Shown: positions 52,614 through 63,696, counted from the stretch's first letter. The stretch is DNA of 64,000 nt from Dendrolimus kikuchii (GCA_019925095.2 CM034388.1:30076934-30140933); one strand, 5' to 3'. Notes: a model not told the origin generated them from the letters alone. Translations and numbers: made by a program.

Positions 52614-52982
52614 CATACATACATACATAGCTTCACGCCAGTTCCCTTGCGGGGTAAGCACGAACAACAGAGCGCCATTCAGGCTTATTCTAACACACCT
52701 CACTCGCTTCTTTGACATTCATAACTCTTGTCATGCACGCTCGTCTGTTCGTACGGCTCCTGACATCACCTTCTGCTAGTACACGATCAGTTTGATCATG
52801 GAAGGTGTGTCGTGGCCTTCCACGACTTCTGCATCCATCCACTTTTGCATTGTATATCTGTTTAGTCATTCGTTCCACATGCCCGAACCACCGGAGCATT
52901 CCTTTCCTTACCTTACCCCGACACTCTCTTTCAGACCAACTCTCTTTCTTACTTCGGTATTACGAACGCGGTCCGCGAGCTT
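52614..52982 (-). mobile_element. RTE-B copy
   Basis: Reverse copy from (CATA)n to GAACGCGGTCCGCGAG. A lost base at CTTACCTTACCCCG breaks the frame, and HDER is missing. Confidence 0.86.
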
Positions 52983-52999
52983 GTCATAGATAAGACAAC

Positions 53000-53095
53000 A
53001 CTTAATTGTTCACCAAAATGAACAATTATATTACTTCTTGGTAAAACAACACGGGGCCTTATAGCTAAAAGCGATTTCTTCCAGGCAACCTAGCT
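53000..53095 (-). mobile_element. LINE tail with hairpin
   Basis: Reversed GCCTGGAAGAAATCGC..AGCTATAAGGCC hairpin, then a short UTR piece. Confidence 0.6.
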
Positions 53096-53099
53096 TAAA

Positions 53100-53262
53100 A
53101 GAAATTCTTTAATAATCTGGCGATGTAGGTGTCCTGACCTACGGGGCCGAGACCTGCACACTGACGGCAGGATCGATCCACAAGTTCCAAGTCGCTCAAC
53201 GGGCTATGGAGCAAGCTGTGTTGGGTGTTTCTCTTATGGATAAAATTAGAAATTAGGATTTC
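53100..53262 (+). pseudogene. Second RTE-type LINE fragment
   Basis: GVLTYGAETCTLTAGSIHKF then QVAQRAMEQAVLGVSLMDKI can be read nearly in frame, the same family as 38387-38700. GAAATTAG..CTAATTTC forms a small palindrome at its 3' end. Confidence 0.7.
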
Positions 53263-53284
53263 TAATTTTATCCATCAGCGATAC

Positions 53285-53598
53285 TTTTCTTTTTACTGCA
53301 GGAGTTCAGCAGACAGGCAGACGGCCCACTTGATGGAAAGCGGTTACCATCGCCTATGGACATTTGCAACACCAAAAGTGCTACAAATACGCTGCTGCTC
53401 TCTTAAGGGAGACTGGAACCTGGTCACTAATGCCGGAACACAACTCAAGGTTGTTATGGCGACATACTCTAGACCAGAGGTGGTAGCCATCCAGTCGGGC
53501 AAATGCCCTACCACCTGGCTGTGGGTTCTTTTGTCGCCTCTTACGACAGGCCACCCGGCCGCAGAAAATTGTATTCTTTCTCCGTTCCTGCACGGATA
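53285..53598 (-). mobile_element. SINE-A, full length
   Basis: Complete minus-strand copy. Confidence 0.9.
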
Positions 53599-53674
53599 AA
53601 CTTTTCCTCATTAATTTATAGTTTCGCTCTACGCAAAGTCTAAACTCAAGCAACACCAGTATTATAATACTTGA

Positions 53675-53822
53675 TAGCCTCTGTGGTTGAGCGGGCTAAG
53701 CCTTTGCCGGCCTACTTCGCTACAACCCTCTGCGTTCGATTCCTAGGATCGGTCCCAGAGCAGTCCGTTGTATATTATCAACACAAGCGTAACTTGCTTA
53801 ATTTGAGGATATACAATGTGTG
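53675..53822 (+). mobile_element. SINE-E, internally deleted
   Basis: Head TGGTTGAGCGGGCTAAGCC and tail ACACAAGCGTAACTTGCTTA; the B-box region is reduced to GCGTTCGATTCC. RTE-B follows directly. Confidence 0.75.
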
Positions 53823-54011
53823 TGATGCAGAAGTCGTGGAAGGCCACGACACACCTTCCATGATCAAATTGATCGTGTACTAGCAGAAGGTGATGTCAGC
53901 AGCCTTAAGAACAGACGAGCGTGCATGACAAGAGCTACGAATGTCTAAGAAGCAAGTGAGGTGTGTAAGAATAAGCCTGAATGGCGCTCCGTTGTTCGTG
54001 CCTACCCCGCA
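53823..54011 (+). mobile_element. RTE-B fragment without 3' tail
   Basis: From GATGCAGAAGTCGTGG to CTACCCCGCAAG. The GTGAAGTT(ATGT)n end is missing, unlike nearly all other copies. Confidence 0.82.
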
Positions 54012-54458
54012 AGCAATAAAGTAATTTCTTCGTCTCTATCTAAAGTAGCACTCCTATTATTTTCTACTCTAATTGACCAGTCTATACCTTAATGGTACAA
54101 GTAACACTAGTTTAATTATATCAAAGTAATCCCTAACTATTGTAATTAATAATCGACATCGTTGGAAACCACACGGGCCTGGGAGACCTTTAGACTGGGA
54201 GTACTTGGGGCTTTATAATTGGACATGACAACTTCGACTACGACTGGTAACGGCTTCGCTAACTCTGATCAAAGGATTTCCTACAATATTGATTACATCA
54301 ATTAATTGTTAAGTTTCAATCGCTCCTGTGACTGTTAGTTTAATTAATTACAAGGTAAGTATTTTGTTAATCGTCGACTTGGAAGCAAATTGACGCGTTC
54401 CGCTAAGTCTTCGAACGGCGAACTCGACTAACCTTCGAAAATTATAATTTGGTTATTT
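54012..54458. other. Spacer
   Basis: Nothing recognised. Confidence 0.4.
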
Positions 54459-55182
54459 ACAATATTATAAAGCTGAAGAGTTTGTTTGTTTGTTTAAACG
54501 CGCTAATCTCAGGAACCGCTGGTCCGATTTGAAAAATTCTTTCAGTGTTGAATAGTACATTTATCGAGGAAGGCTATAAGCTATATTATATTTTCAAAAA
54601 AATTAAGGATCCTTATTAAAAGTCCAATAATGTAACCCAAGGTGTAAAAAAAATGACCCGAAAAAATCCTTACACGGCGTGCGCTGCGAAAACTATTGAT
54701 TATAGAACAAAACAATGTACTACCACTTTGCAGAACATATAATTGTATACAAAAAATATCGCGTGACCATATGTCTAACTATTGTAGTTATCTCACAATA
54801 AGTGTTTTCTTTTATTTTCTTAAATATTAAAATGCCGTCGCTTCAAAAACTCTTTATTTTGTACCTTGGTATTAATCCTTATCAAAATAAATTACTCCAT
54901 ATTCAAGACGAGTTCAGTACCTTTCTAGAACTTTTTGAATTATTCAATTCGGACTTTTCATTCAAAAGATATCGCGATATTTAAAATGTAAGTATTAGTG
55001 TTGTAGCCAAATATACTAATATATTGTTTGATTGAACGCGCTAATCTCAGGAACTACTGGTCTGATTTGAAATATTCTTTCAGTGTTAGATAGCTCATTT
55101 ATCTAGCAAGGCTATATATCATCACATTAAGACAAACTTTTTTTAACTATTCCACGCCGACGAAGTTGCGGGCAGAAGCAAG
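54459..55182 (+). mobile_element. Helitron Hel-1, long form
   Basis: Starts near AATATTATAAAGCTGAAG and ends with the hairpin CGCCGACGAAGTTGCGGGC and GCAAGT, a changed CTAG. Middle identical in layout to 51251. Confidence 0.8.
54832..54984 (+). CDS. 50-codon ORF inside Hel-1, copy 3
   Basis: Same frame, with N-to-S and V-to-F changes. No domain recognised. Confidence 0.25.
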   Translation: MPSLQKLFILYLGINPYQNKLLHIQDEFSTFLELFELFNSDFSFKRYRDI

Positions 55183-55289
55183 TCTATGTAGATAGATAAA
55201 TAAAATTGAAGTGTCTCTTTGAAACGACAGAATAACAGGTTTTTACTAAATGCAAGTGAAGTATATATGGTACTTATGGCTTTGATATA

Positions 55290-55480
55290 TCAAAAAATCA
55301 ATTTGAAAAATCCTTGTCCGTCTATCTGGATGTTTCGGCTAAACTCTGAAACGGCTCGACCGATTTTGACGGGACTTGCACTGGCAGATAGCTAAAGTTA
55401 TAAGGAGTGACTTAGGCTACTTTTTATAGGGCTCCAAAAAAATCCATACGGACGAAGTAGCGGGCACATGTAAGTTACCT
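55290..55480 (+). mobile_element. Helitron-like fragment
   Basis: CGGCTCGACCGATTTTGACG in the body and ACGGACGAAGTAGCGGGCAC in the terminal hairpin position. The CTAG is changed. Confidence 0.55.
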
Positions 55481-55562
55481 CTGTGTTAAGTTTCATTCAA
55501 ATCCGTTCATTAGTTATCCTATGATGTTTTAACAGACAGACAGACAAAATTCTATATATATA

Positions 55563-55852
55563 ATAATATCAGCCCAGGAATGTCCCACTGCTGGGCTCGG
55601 ACTTCCCATTATGAGGGGGGGAACGGACAGTATACCCGCCACGCTTATCCAAGGCGTCTTTGACACATCGGTTATCTCGATGTGCAGGTTGCATCATGAT
55701 GTCTTCCTTCACCGTTGTTAGCACGTGGTAATTGTAACAATATGCACATTAGATTAGAAAACTGACTAAGTGGTGCATACCTTCCGGCCAGGATCGAACC
55801 CGGGCCCTTTGAGTTTGGGACGCGTGTGCTAACCATTACGCTACCACGACTT
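55563..55852 (-). mobile_element. SINE-D, full length
   Basis: Reverse copy with both boxes and a small deletion in the middle. Confidence 0.84.
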
Positions 55853-55879
55853 GATGACAAAATTCTATAAGTTTTATTA

Positions 55880-56069
55880 TTAAAGTGGATGGATTGAGAC
55901 GACTTCTCAGGCAGGCCACGACACACCTTCCATGATCAAATTGATCGTGTGCTGCTAGTACACGATCAAGGTGAAGGTGATGTCAGGAGCCTTAAGAACA
56001 GACGAGCGTGCATGACAAGAGCTATGAATGTCAAGGAAGCAAGTGAGGTGTGTATGTATGTATGTACTT
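55880..56069 (+). mobile_element. RTE-B fragment with an inverted micro-duplication
   Basis: Degraded copy. At 55938-55966 TTGATCGTGTGCTGCTAGTACACGATCAA is a local inverted copy of the normal GATCGTGTACTAGCAG. Also lacks the last ~70 bp before (ATGT)n. Confidence 0.75.
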
Positions 56070-56175
56070 ATAATAATTTATATCAGGCTGAGAAACATGG
56101 AATTCAATTACCAAGTATAATATTAAGATAGCAACAAAAATAAGCAATAATGTACCTATAAAATTTAATCTTAAC

Positions 56176-56360
56176 ATACATACATACATACCTTCACGCC
56201 AGTGCCCTTGCGGGGTAGGCACGAACAACAGAGCGCCATTCAGGCTTGTTCTTACACACCTCACTAGCTTCTTTGACATTCATAGCTCTTGTCATGCACG
56301 CTCATCTGTTCTTAAGGCTCCTGACATCACCTTTTGCTAGTATACGATCAATTTAATCCT
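56176..56360 (-). mobile_element. RTE-B fragment
   Basis: Reverse copy, (CATA)n to TATACGATCAATTT. About 100 bp from the + copy, so a short inverted pair. Confidence 0.83.
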
Positions 56361-56646
56361 AACCTCCAAATAAAACCTTTAATATAATATCAGGAACAAA
56401 TAATGTACCATCCGCAGCGCAAAAACTGTGCCGCAAGCGATAATCCTTCATTATATTGAAAAATTGCAACAAACAGACAGTAGTTCAAACATCCGCCTAT
56501 TTCAAGTCCGCCCCATTTTATATTATGATTTCAATTCATATTTTTGTTTAATTTTCTCACAGATTTCATCTGCTTAGCTAGGTTGAGATGGCGGCTTTTG
56601 TTGGGCCTTGAAACATGCGGCGATAAGTCTAAGCGACCAAACCGGT
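56361..56646. other. Spacer
   Basis: Nothing recognised. Confidence 0.4.
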
Positions 56647-57286
56647 TGGTCATTACATCCCATTTTTTTTTATTTGGCCAGGGGAAATCCATTTAAAGAC
56701 TAAGCCGCGACAGGCACAGAAGCTTGGGGGGATGTTCGCGACCTGTGTGAGTGTGTGGGATTCGCCAGGTCGGGGGTGGCACTAGCGTGCCCGGTCAGAA
56801 CCGGTGCCGCGCTATTGCCACTCCCCAGTTAGGGATACCCACTAAAACCCCTGGGTGTTCCGTCCTGCGCCTTATGCCAGGGCTACGGGAAATGCGCTGC
56901 CCGACTCCGGAATACCCTGGCAGGCGTGGGCCCCTATCACTGGGCCTCTTCCTATGCCAGGGGACGTGTTCCCCGGCTACTTCTTGGTCTAATCCGTGCG
57001 TGGGGCGGTCTGTAACGCGCCCCACAGGAATAGAGATGAGCGCGCGCGGAACACTCGCGCTCTCAGCTCCACGGCATGTGCGGGTGAGTGAGAACCCCTA
57101 TACCCCTAGGGGCCCCAGCCGCGCCGCCCGCTTACGGTGGCCGAAGGTCGAGTTCCGACCTCCGGCGTCGGCGCGTCCACCTTTGGCGGGAGCGGAACAA
57201 GGACGTACGCTCACGCTCCCGCTCCGCCTCCTCCTTCGCAAACATGACTTGCTCGCAGAAGGAGGAGACGTGGTCATTACATCCCA
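56647..57286 (-). mobile_element. GC-rich poly(A) retroposon with 16 bp target duplication
   Basis: TGGTCATTACATCCCA at 56647-56662 and 57271-57286 bounds 608 bp. In reverse the insert ends GGCCAAATAAAAAAAAA, so it is a minus-strand retroposon. GC-rich, unlike its surroundings. A 197-codon frame on the opposite (+) strand (56751-57344) runs through the far duplication and is therefore unlikely to be a gene. The sense strand has broken Arg-rich frames. Probably the 3' end of an R1-like LINE, unproven. Confidence 0.78.
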
Positions 57287-58502
57287 AGAGCCAACGACGG
57301 CCAACTACTGTGGTCGCTTTAAGTATAGGAAGGAGGGCACTTGACATGAAATCAACTGAGATACTTTTGATTAGTTTCTAAAACGCCGAACTCACCTTGT
57401 TGCGGCGGTGCAAGGTTTGGCGATAAGCAAACCGTTTCAAAATGAGAAAGAAGGAGAACGGAACAATTTTGGTGAGAGTTTGAGAATGAGAACGCACGTA
57501 CCTGGTTAATGAGCATGAAATGCAGCTGCTCCTCTGCTCCTCAGTCCACTTCACTTTATAAATATATTTGTTTTTATATATTTTATATTTGCGGTGCGGA
57601 ACGGGTGAATTATAAATTATAAACATTTATGGTATGTTGCGGGCGCGATATGTTTTTATATTAAATTATGTTATTTTATTTACAAGGCGGAGCAATTTTA
57701 ATTTATTTTATTTGACATTATGACAAATAAATGACTGACGTGCGTGCAAAAAAGGAACGCGGCAGCAGATTTCAAGGAAGAATTTAAATATGTTAGAAAA
57801 AAGTTTGAATAGGTCGAAAAGAGGTTTTTACATGGCGGTACCACACCTATATTTTGCATGAACGTCGCAAGTTATGATATCATTTCTTTAACAAGTTATA
57901 TAGAGTTAAGTGTTATTAATTAAAATTAATTCTATCGTGATATTTTAAAGTTATGATGATAATATGGTATTTGAATGCCCGCTTTTTATGGTATATGACC
58001 ATTGCTTCAGAATTTATTGTGATATTTGTCAATTACCCCATACTAGCGAGCTTCGAACGATTGAAATTCTACTCTAATTATATTTTCTATGTTCTATTGT
58101 TATTGAGGTTTTTTAGACAAAAAGTATATTATTATTTATATATATTATAATTTATAGTTTTAAAGTATATCGCCATAATCGTTAAATATATTTTAATTTT
58201 TTTTGGCAACATAAGACATATTAAATGTAACGAAAAATTCTTATTAATACCTAAGTAAATATTGGTGATAAACCTGGTAACATTTTAACAACAATAAGCA
58301 AGTGTAAAGATGCGATTTTGTATGATTTTTGCAATTTTCGGTGTAACTTCTAGTTGCTATTTATAGTAAGTAGGTCTTTAATAAATTTTTGATTTTGTGC
58401 TAAATTTATTAATAAAATATATAGGTATGGAACAATAAAAGTAGTAAACACAAAAATATAAAATTTAGTCTGACGTTTCTGTAAGCGTTACGCTAAAAGT
58501 AT
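57287..58502. other. AT-rich stretch, nothing recognised
   Basis: About 1.2 kb without a supported gene or repeat. A 65-codon hydrophobic frame at 57953 has no motif. Confidence 0.4.
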
Positions 58503-59016
58503 TGTTACAACCTAGGCGCCGACAATGACAAATTCCACGTACAGATTTGTAGAAGCACATTTATTACCCGTCGGCATTTGAACTAATAACATTGAAACTA
58601 TTGTAATTTTTTTATGATCGTCTTCTTTTGTTTACTTATTTATTGGCATACGTTTCTAGAGAACAGCCTATTGTTCTGTTGTGTATGGAAAGTTGCGGCT
58701 GTAATCATTAGCCAGGTGTTACGGATATAAAGTACAAGCTGATTCTAGGAATACACTGCATTTGTGCAGCATAAAACGATGACCTCATTGAGGGAGGGGG
58801 CAGTCGAGCGAGAACCACGATCAAAGCGAGACGTGTGTACTACAATCGCAAATCTAATAGTGACGGACTTCGCGCGTTTTATTGAATTACGACCTTCTGT
58901 ATTACGTTTGTATTGTTCGGTTATATTTGTACCTGTGTTATACGTGTTTATATAGTTCTAATAAACTCTATAATAATTCCAACGTCATTTTATTTCGAAT
59001 CCTGCAACTCGTAACA
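58503..59016 (+). mobile_element. LTR-S, solo LTR
   Basis: 514 bp, TGTTAC..GTAACA. Flanks GTAT and GTAA differ by one base from a 4 bp duplication. ATAAAA near 58770 and AATAAA at 58961 in sense. No internal region beside it. Confidence 0.83.
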
Positions 59017-59639
59017 GTAATAAAATTTTATTTTCTTTGTAAATTTTTTAGATTGTTTGTATAAGCAAAATCAAATAAAACCCCTTTCACTACTTATTCA
59101 ATACATGGCCCAATAAAGATTGCACAAATGTACATATTTTGCTGGCGAATACTGGATATAAATTTATTGAAATTTTCATCACCTCGCCTAAACACGACCC
59201 GAGTTTAACGCTCAGATGCCGAGTTGTAAACGCTCGTTCTATGGCCCCCTTCATACTGCAACTCTCATATTTTAAACTGAACATTTCAATCCTGCCCCTG
59301 AGTTTGGTTAACAGATATAATATCTTTTGAATTATTACATCCATTACAATACAATGTTAATACAGAGTTATTGCTCTGCAAACAAGATTAATAATGCTTT
59401 AAACATTTACTGAAGAAGAGTATGCTGTTGTAAACCAAGTATTATTATAGTTTTTTTATTTTATTTTTTATTTAGGATAATAAACAGATATACACTAAAG
59501 TTACATAATAAAAACTAAAAAAAATATATAGTATAAAATCAGTGCTTATCCAACTACATTATCCACGAACTAAAAGATGGTAGTGTACAATACTTTAAAA
59601 GAATAGGGGACATATACAAAACTCACGGTCACCCACACA
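59017..59639. other. AT-rich spacer
   Basis: Nothing recognised. Confidence 0.4.
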
Positions 59640-59684
59640 CGCACTCACACACACACACCCCCATCCACACACACACACACACCA

Positions 59685-59738
<54 letters not shown>
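59640..59738. repeat. (CA)n microsatellite, interrupted
   Basis: About 99 bp of CA units with a few C insertions. Confidence 0.96.
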
Positions 59739-59762
59739 TATAGTTATAGTAGAAAACCATTA

Positions 59763-59828
59763 AAAGTTCTTTACTGCTCATTTGTTCGAAGTCATCTTGA
59801 GTACGCATCTCGAGTTTGGAATCCGAAA
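59763..59828 (+). pseudogene. LINE reverse-transcriptase sliver
   Basis: 22 codons reading YCSFVRSHLEYASRVWNP, the conserved segment that follows the catalytic core in Jockey/CR1 reverse transcriptases. Cut off exactly where the next Helitron begins; its continuation was not found beyond the Helitron. Confidence 0.72.
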
Positions 59829-60447
59829 TCTATATATATAAAAATCAATTGCTGTTCGTTAGTCTCGCTAAAACCCGAGAACGGCTGGACTGATTTGGCT
59901 AATTTTGGTTTTGAATTATTTGTGGAAGTTTTAAAGGTTTAAAAGTTGAGTACATACATACATACATACATAACTTCACGCCAGTTCCCTTGCGGGGTAG
60001 GCACGAACAACAGAGTGCCGTTTAGGCTTATTCTTACACACCTCACTTGCCTCTTTGACATTCATAACTCTTGTCATGCAAGCTCGTCTGTTCTTAAGGC
60101 TCCTGACATCACCTCACATCATCAAAGTTGAGTAGATATGAAAAAATGCTTGGAATATAGTAAAAACAACAATTTCGCTTTCCCTTAGAAACTATTGCTA
60201 CCTGTCAAACATTTGATGTTCATGCCGTCGTTTAGAAATCAATTAAATTTAAAAGTCGTTCAGAAATCAAATTAAATTTAAAAGTGAAGTTTTTTTTTTC
60301 ATTATTTTGCTTTTGAATGTCAGACATTTGATGTTCGTCCCGGTTAAGTTTTGACCAAATTTTTTACTAAAGCGGAAACATTCTGCAATTATTCAGCTGT
60401 TTTATTTATTGATTCTGAGGCGGTACAAAGCTTGCCGGGTCAGCTAG
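59829..60447 (+). mobile_element. Helitron with nested RTE-B
   Basis: TCTATATATATAAAAATCAA after A to GCCGGGTCAGCTAG before T. The duplicated phrase TTTAGAAATCAATTAAATTT / TTCAGAAATCAAATTAAATT (60230-60285) is a ~28 bp internal tandem. Holds an RTE-B insertion. Confidence 0.82.
59953..60123 (-). mobile_element. RTE-B fragment with 11 bp target duplication
   Basis: AAAGTTGAGTA at 59942-59952 and 60124-60134 flanks it. The 3' end is again the (CATA)n side. Subfamily with GCAAGCTCGTC and GCCTCTTTGAC. Confidence 0.9.
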
Positions 60448-60648
60448 TAATATTATAAAATTCTAAAAATGCTGTGTGTGTACATTGAAGCTATTAAAAG
60501 AAAACAACTGGGCTATATTATATGAACGATGAAGAACACGATGCATTTTTCTTAGATTTCTTGTCAATTTTCTTATCTTAGTTATCTTAAAAATTAAACT
60601 ACACTACAAAAAAAACTTAGAAATTAAAAGCTATTATTATTTTTGCAG
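60448..60648. other. Spacer, Helitron-like remnant
   Basis: AATATTATAAAATTCTAAAA at 60449 resembles a Helitron start, and GAACGATGAAGAACACGATGC recalls 39665. Too decayed to bound. Confidence 0.4.
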
Positions 60649-60953
60649 TGCAGGAACGGAGAAAGAATACAATTTCCTGCGTTAGGGCGGCCTGTCGTAA
60701 GAGGCGACTTAACAACCCACAGCCAGGTGGTAGGGCGTTTGCCTGACTGGATGGCTATCACCCCTGGTCTAAAGTATGTCGCCATAACAACCTTGAGTTG
60801 TGTTCCGGCATTAGTGACCAGGTTCCAGTCTCCCTTAAGAGAGCAGCAGCGCATTTGTAGCAACTTTGGTATTGCAAATGTCCATAGGCGATGGTAACCG
60901 CTTTCCATCAAGTGGGCCGTCTGCCTGTCTGCTGATCTCCTTCAAAAAAAAAA
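60649..60953 (+). mobile_element. SINE-A, full length
   Basis: Complete copy. Shares GCGTTRGGGCGGCCTGTCGT with the copy at 1377. Confidence 0.88.
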
Positions 60954-61095
60954 CATATTTACAAGTAAAAGATGTAGTCCAGATCGCTGTCGGTGTGGAG
61001 CGTTCCCAAAATGCTGGCGGCATTCCCACGTTGTATGGCAACGCTTATTTGTTGCCCTAAATATAGGCCAACCCTTTGGTCACACGAGACTTCTT

Positions 61096-61323
61096 TCACT
61101 CGCCTTGAAAAGTCTCGATAAAGTTGATATCACGTCCCCATGGCCCCAAAGTCTTAACCACGAAAGCCACAAATATGTATCCGTCATCCATGGATGTATA
61201 TCTGTGGCGTTTCAGGGTTTCTTGGAGTGTGGCAGCTCCTCCGGCAGTGACGGCTGTATTTGGAAGATGAGAAGCCGCTAACGTATCGACACACGCTGCG
61301 TCCCGTACTAAGGGGCGTCCCAT
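61096..61323 (-). pseudogene. Retroelement-type ORF fragment
   Basis: 75 codons with RGRPLVRDAACVDT-like start, AVTAGGAATLQETLKRHRY and GYIFVAFVVKTLGPWG. The GxAA..E..K..KY..L..YxFxxxxxETLGPWG pattern is one I know from the C-terminus of LINE proteins in many animals. The exact clade is uncertain. The frame closes after FIETFQGE, before the usual end. Confidence 0.55.
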
Positions 61324-61365
61324 CTTCCGAGGTTACAACAACATCTGAAATAAATTTATTGATAT

Positions 61366-61873
61366 TGTAACGAGTTACGGGACTCGAATTAAAATTCCGT
61401 TAGAATTATTATAAAGTTTATTAGAACTATACAAACACGTATAACACAGGTACAAATATAACCGAACACAACAAATCCAAACGTAACGCAGAAGATCGTA
61501 ATTCAATAAAACGCGCAAAGTTCGTCACTAATACATTCCCGAATGTACACACGTCTCGCCTTGATCGTGGTTCTCGCTCGACTGCCCCCTCTCCCCATCA
61601 GACCGTCCTTTTATACCTCACAAATACAAATGTGCCTGTATACTAGTCGTCGTAATCCGCAACACCTGGCTAATGATTTGGCCGCAAGCGGCCATAAACG
61701 AGTACAATAAGACAATGGGCTGTTCTCTAGAAGCGTATGCCAATAAATAAGTAAATAAAAGTAGAGGATCATAAAAGAATTACAAATAGTGTTCAAATGC
61801 CGACAGGTAATAAAATGTGTTTTTTACAGATTTGCAAGTGGACTTTGTTTTTGTCGGAACCTAAATTGTAACA
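61366..61873 (-). mobile_element. LTR-S, solo LTR
   Basis: 508 bp, TGTAAC..GTAACA. Flanks ATAT and GTAT, one base short of a 4 bp match. TATAAAA (reversed) at about 61609. Opposite in direction to 58503; no coding region lies between them that belongs to an LTR element. Confidence 0.83.
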
Positions 61874-62541
61874 GTATTTATGCCGAAATAGTCACATGAG
61901 GCCTGATGAGGCTCCAAATAATAGTTCAAAAGCTTAAAGTTAAATTTTCATGAATTTCAATATCTTGCAGGATTCAAAGGATATATGTGCAAATGCCGCG
62001 TGAACGTGGTAGGCACATTTAGTTCGTTTAAACCTTAACAACTTGTTGAAGATCACGTTTACTTTGTCGGTAGCCACACGCATCATCCTTCATCTCCCAA
62101 AGATCTTAATCAAATACGATATTTGCAGTATAAAATCAAACAATTACAGAACACAATGCTTTGTTGACCCTACCGCTGTGTACATATTTTCAATTCTACG
62201 AACTAAGTAACCGACCTCTTTCTGTTGAAAAATAGACCTTCTTTCCAACGATGTAAGAAGCAAAGTATTTTGTACTATACTTCACTTATTACGTTCTGTA
62301 GTGTAATTGTGCACGTAAAGGATTGCGACTTTTTTTTTTTTTCACGAACAAAACGTGATATGGATCTTGGCGTGAATAAAAAAGTTTGCCATTTTTTTTT
62401 TCTAACCATTGTGCAAAGGTACCGTGTTTTGTTATGTGGGAGTTTGATATTTATAGGAAAGAATGTAACAAATAAAACAAAAAAAAAGTAAGGGGGTGTA
62501 AAATTAAAAATGTCATAGAAATAGCGCTCATACGAATTGTT
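61874..62541. other. AT-rich spacer
   Basis: Contains T and A runs (62330, 62390, 62475). An 88-codon frame at 62225 has no motif. Confidence 0.4.
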
Positions 62542-62621
62542 ATGTTATACGTGTTTATATGCTTCTAATAAACTATAATAATTCCAACGGCATTTTAATT
62601 CGAGTCCCGCTACTCGTAACA
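62542..62621 (+). mobile_element. LTR-S 3' end fragment
   Basis: Last 80 bp of the LTR (CTTCTAATAAACTATAATAA to CTCGTAACA). Confidence 0.8.
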
Positions 62622-62631
62622 AGACGTATTT

Positions 62632-62900
62632 TACCATGACTAAATAGATATACAATGCAAAAGTGGATGGATGCAGAAGTCGTGGAAGGCCACGACACAC
62701 CTTCCATGATCAAATTGATCGTGTACTAGCAGAAGGTGATGTCAGGAGCCTTAAGAACAGACGAGCGTGCATGACAAGAGCTATGAATATCAAAGAAGCA
62801 AGTGAGGTGTGTAAGAATAAGCCTAAATGGCGCTCTGTTGCTCGTGCCTACCCCGCAAGGGAACTGGCGTGAAGTTATGTATGGATGTATGTATGTAAAG
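62632..62900 (+). mobile_element. RTE-B 3' fragment
   Basis: From ACTAAATAGATATACAATGC to (ATGT)n with one GGATG variant. Frame open to YPARELA. Confidence 0.87.
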
Positions 62901-63137
62901 CGGCCGCATTAGGAGAGTCATTTGGTCAAGTTTAGTGATATTGTCTCGTGTTTAAATATAGTTGTAGGTGTAAGATACAGCATACAATTTTGATACTTGT
63001 CTTTTTTGTAATAAAAAAAAAGTAAATTGAATTACAATTCTCATATACATTCCCGACCCATAAAATCATTATCACTCAAATTCGGTCCAACCACTCATCA
63101 ATCACTAAAAGCGAACTTAATCCCATAAATACCAAAA
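62901..63137. other. Spacer
   Basis: Nothing recognised. Confidence 0.4.
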
Positions 63138-63194
63138 ATGTTCGTGCCTACCCCGCAAGGGAACTGGCGTGAAGTTATATATGTATGTATGTAC
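63138..63194 (+). mobile_element. RTE-B terminal scrap
   Basis: Only ~57 bp: GTTCGTGCCTACCCCGCAAG to (ATGT)n. Confidence 0.8.
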
Positions 63195-63229
63195 TAGCCA
63201 CAGTAAGGAAATTGTGAGATTTAAAAACC

Positions 63230-63472
63230 GGTTTACACGATTCTGACCGTTTCAGTCCAAATAAGATGAACGCATCATTCTGAACAGTTCCTCGGAGCAC
63301 CGTTATACAGTCGGTAGAATACGCAGAGAGATGCGAAGTCTCTTCGAAGGCCAAGCGTATCTAGACCGTCTTGAGTATGGGATCATCGACAATAGCTCGA
63401 CTTGATACAGTGGGCTTAAGTTGGTAGGCTGGTGCTTCAGCCCACTACTGTGAGCAGTATCCCACATGTCAT
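63230..63472 (-). pseudogene. Decayed Jockey/CR1-like LINE fragment
   Basis: In reverse it follows the 13892-14520 LINE from the region of MEYCSHLWAGAPAYQL to EELFRMVPSS, with several gaps that break the frame. Confidence 0.75.
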
Positions 63473-63501
63473 CTATTAGTTAATTAAAAATCTTTCGGAA
63501 A

Positions 63502-63690
63502 TGGAAATGGAAAGCGGTTACCATCGCCTATGGACATTTGCAACACCAAAGGTGCTACAAATGCGCTGCTGCTCTCTTAAAGGAGACTGGAACCTGATCA
63601 CTAATGCCGGAACACAGCACAAGGTTATGGCGGCATATTCTAGACCAGGGGTGGTTGCCATCCAGTCGAGCAAATACTCTACCACCTGGC
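63502..63690 (-). mobile_element. SINE-A, truncated at both ends
   Basis: Middle and 3' coding-like tail block only. No poly(A), and cut by a Helitron 5' end at 63697. Confidence 0.82.
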
Positions 63691-63696
63691 ATATTA

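Noticed and set aside
56751..57344. 197-codon + strand frame as a protein gene
   Set aside because: It is antisense to a poly(A) retroposon, crosses its target duplication and owes its length to high GC.
59640..59738. Telomeric or satellite array
   Set aside because: It is a plain (CA)n microsatellite; no TTAGG repeats are present in the window in any number.
58503..61873. LTR retrotransposon bounded by the two LTR-S copies
   Set aside because: The LTRs face opposite directions and the DNA between holds a Helitron, RTE-B and SINE-A, with no gag or pol.
532..63690. Many 60-130 codon frames with QERRKNTISCGRAACRKRR or MESGYHRLWTFAT
   Set aside because: They are both-strand readings of SINE-A, not conserved proteins, apart from the short LINE-derived tail.
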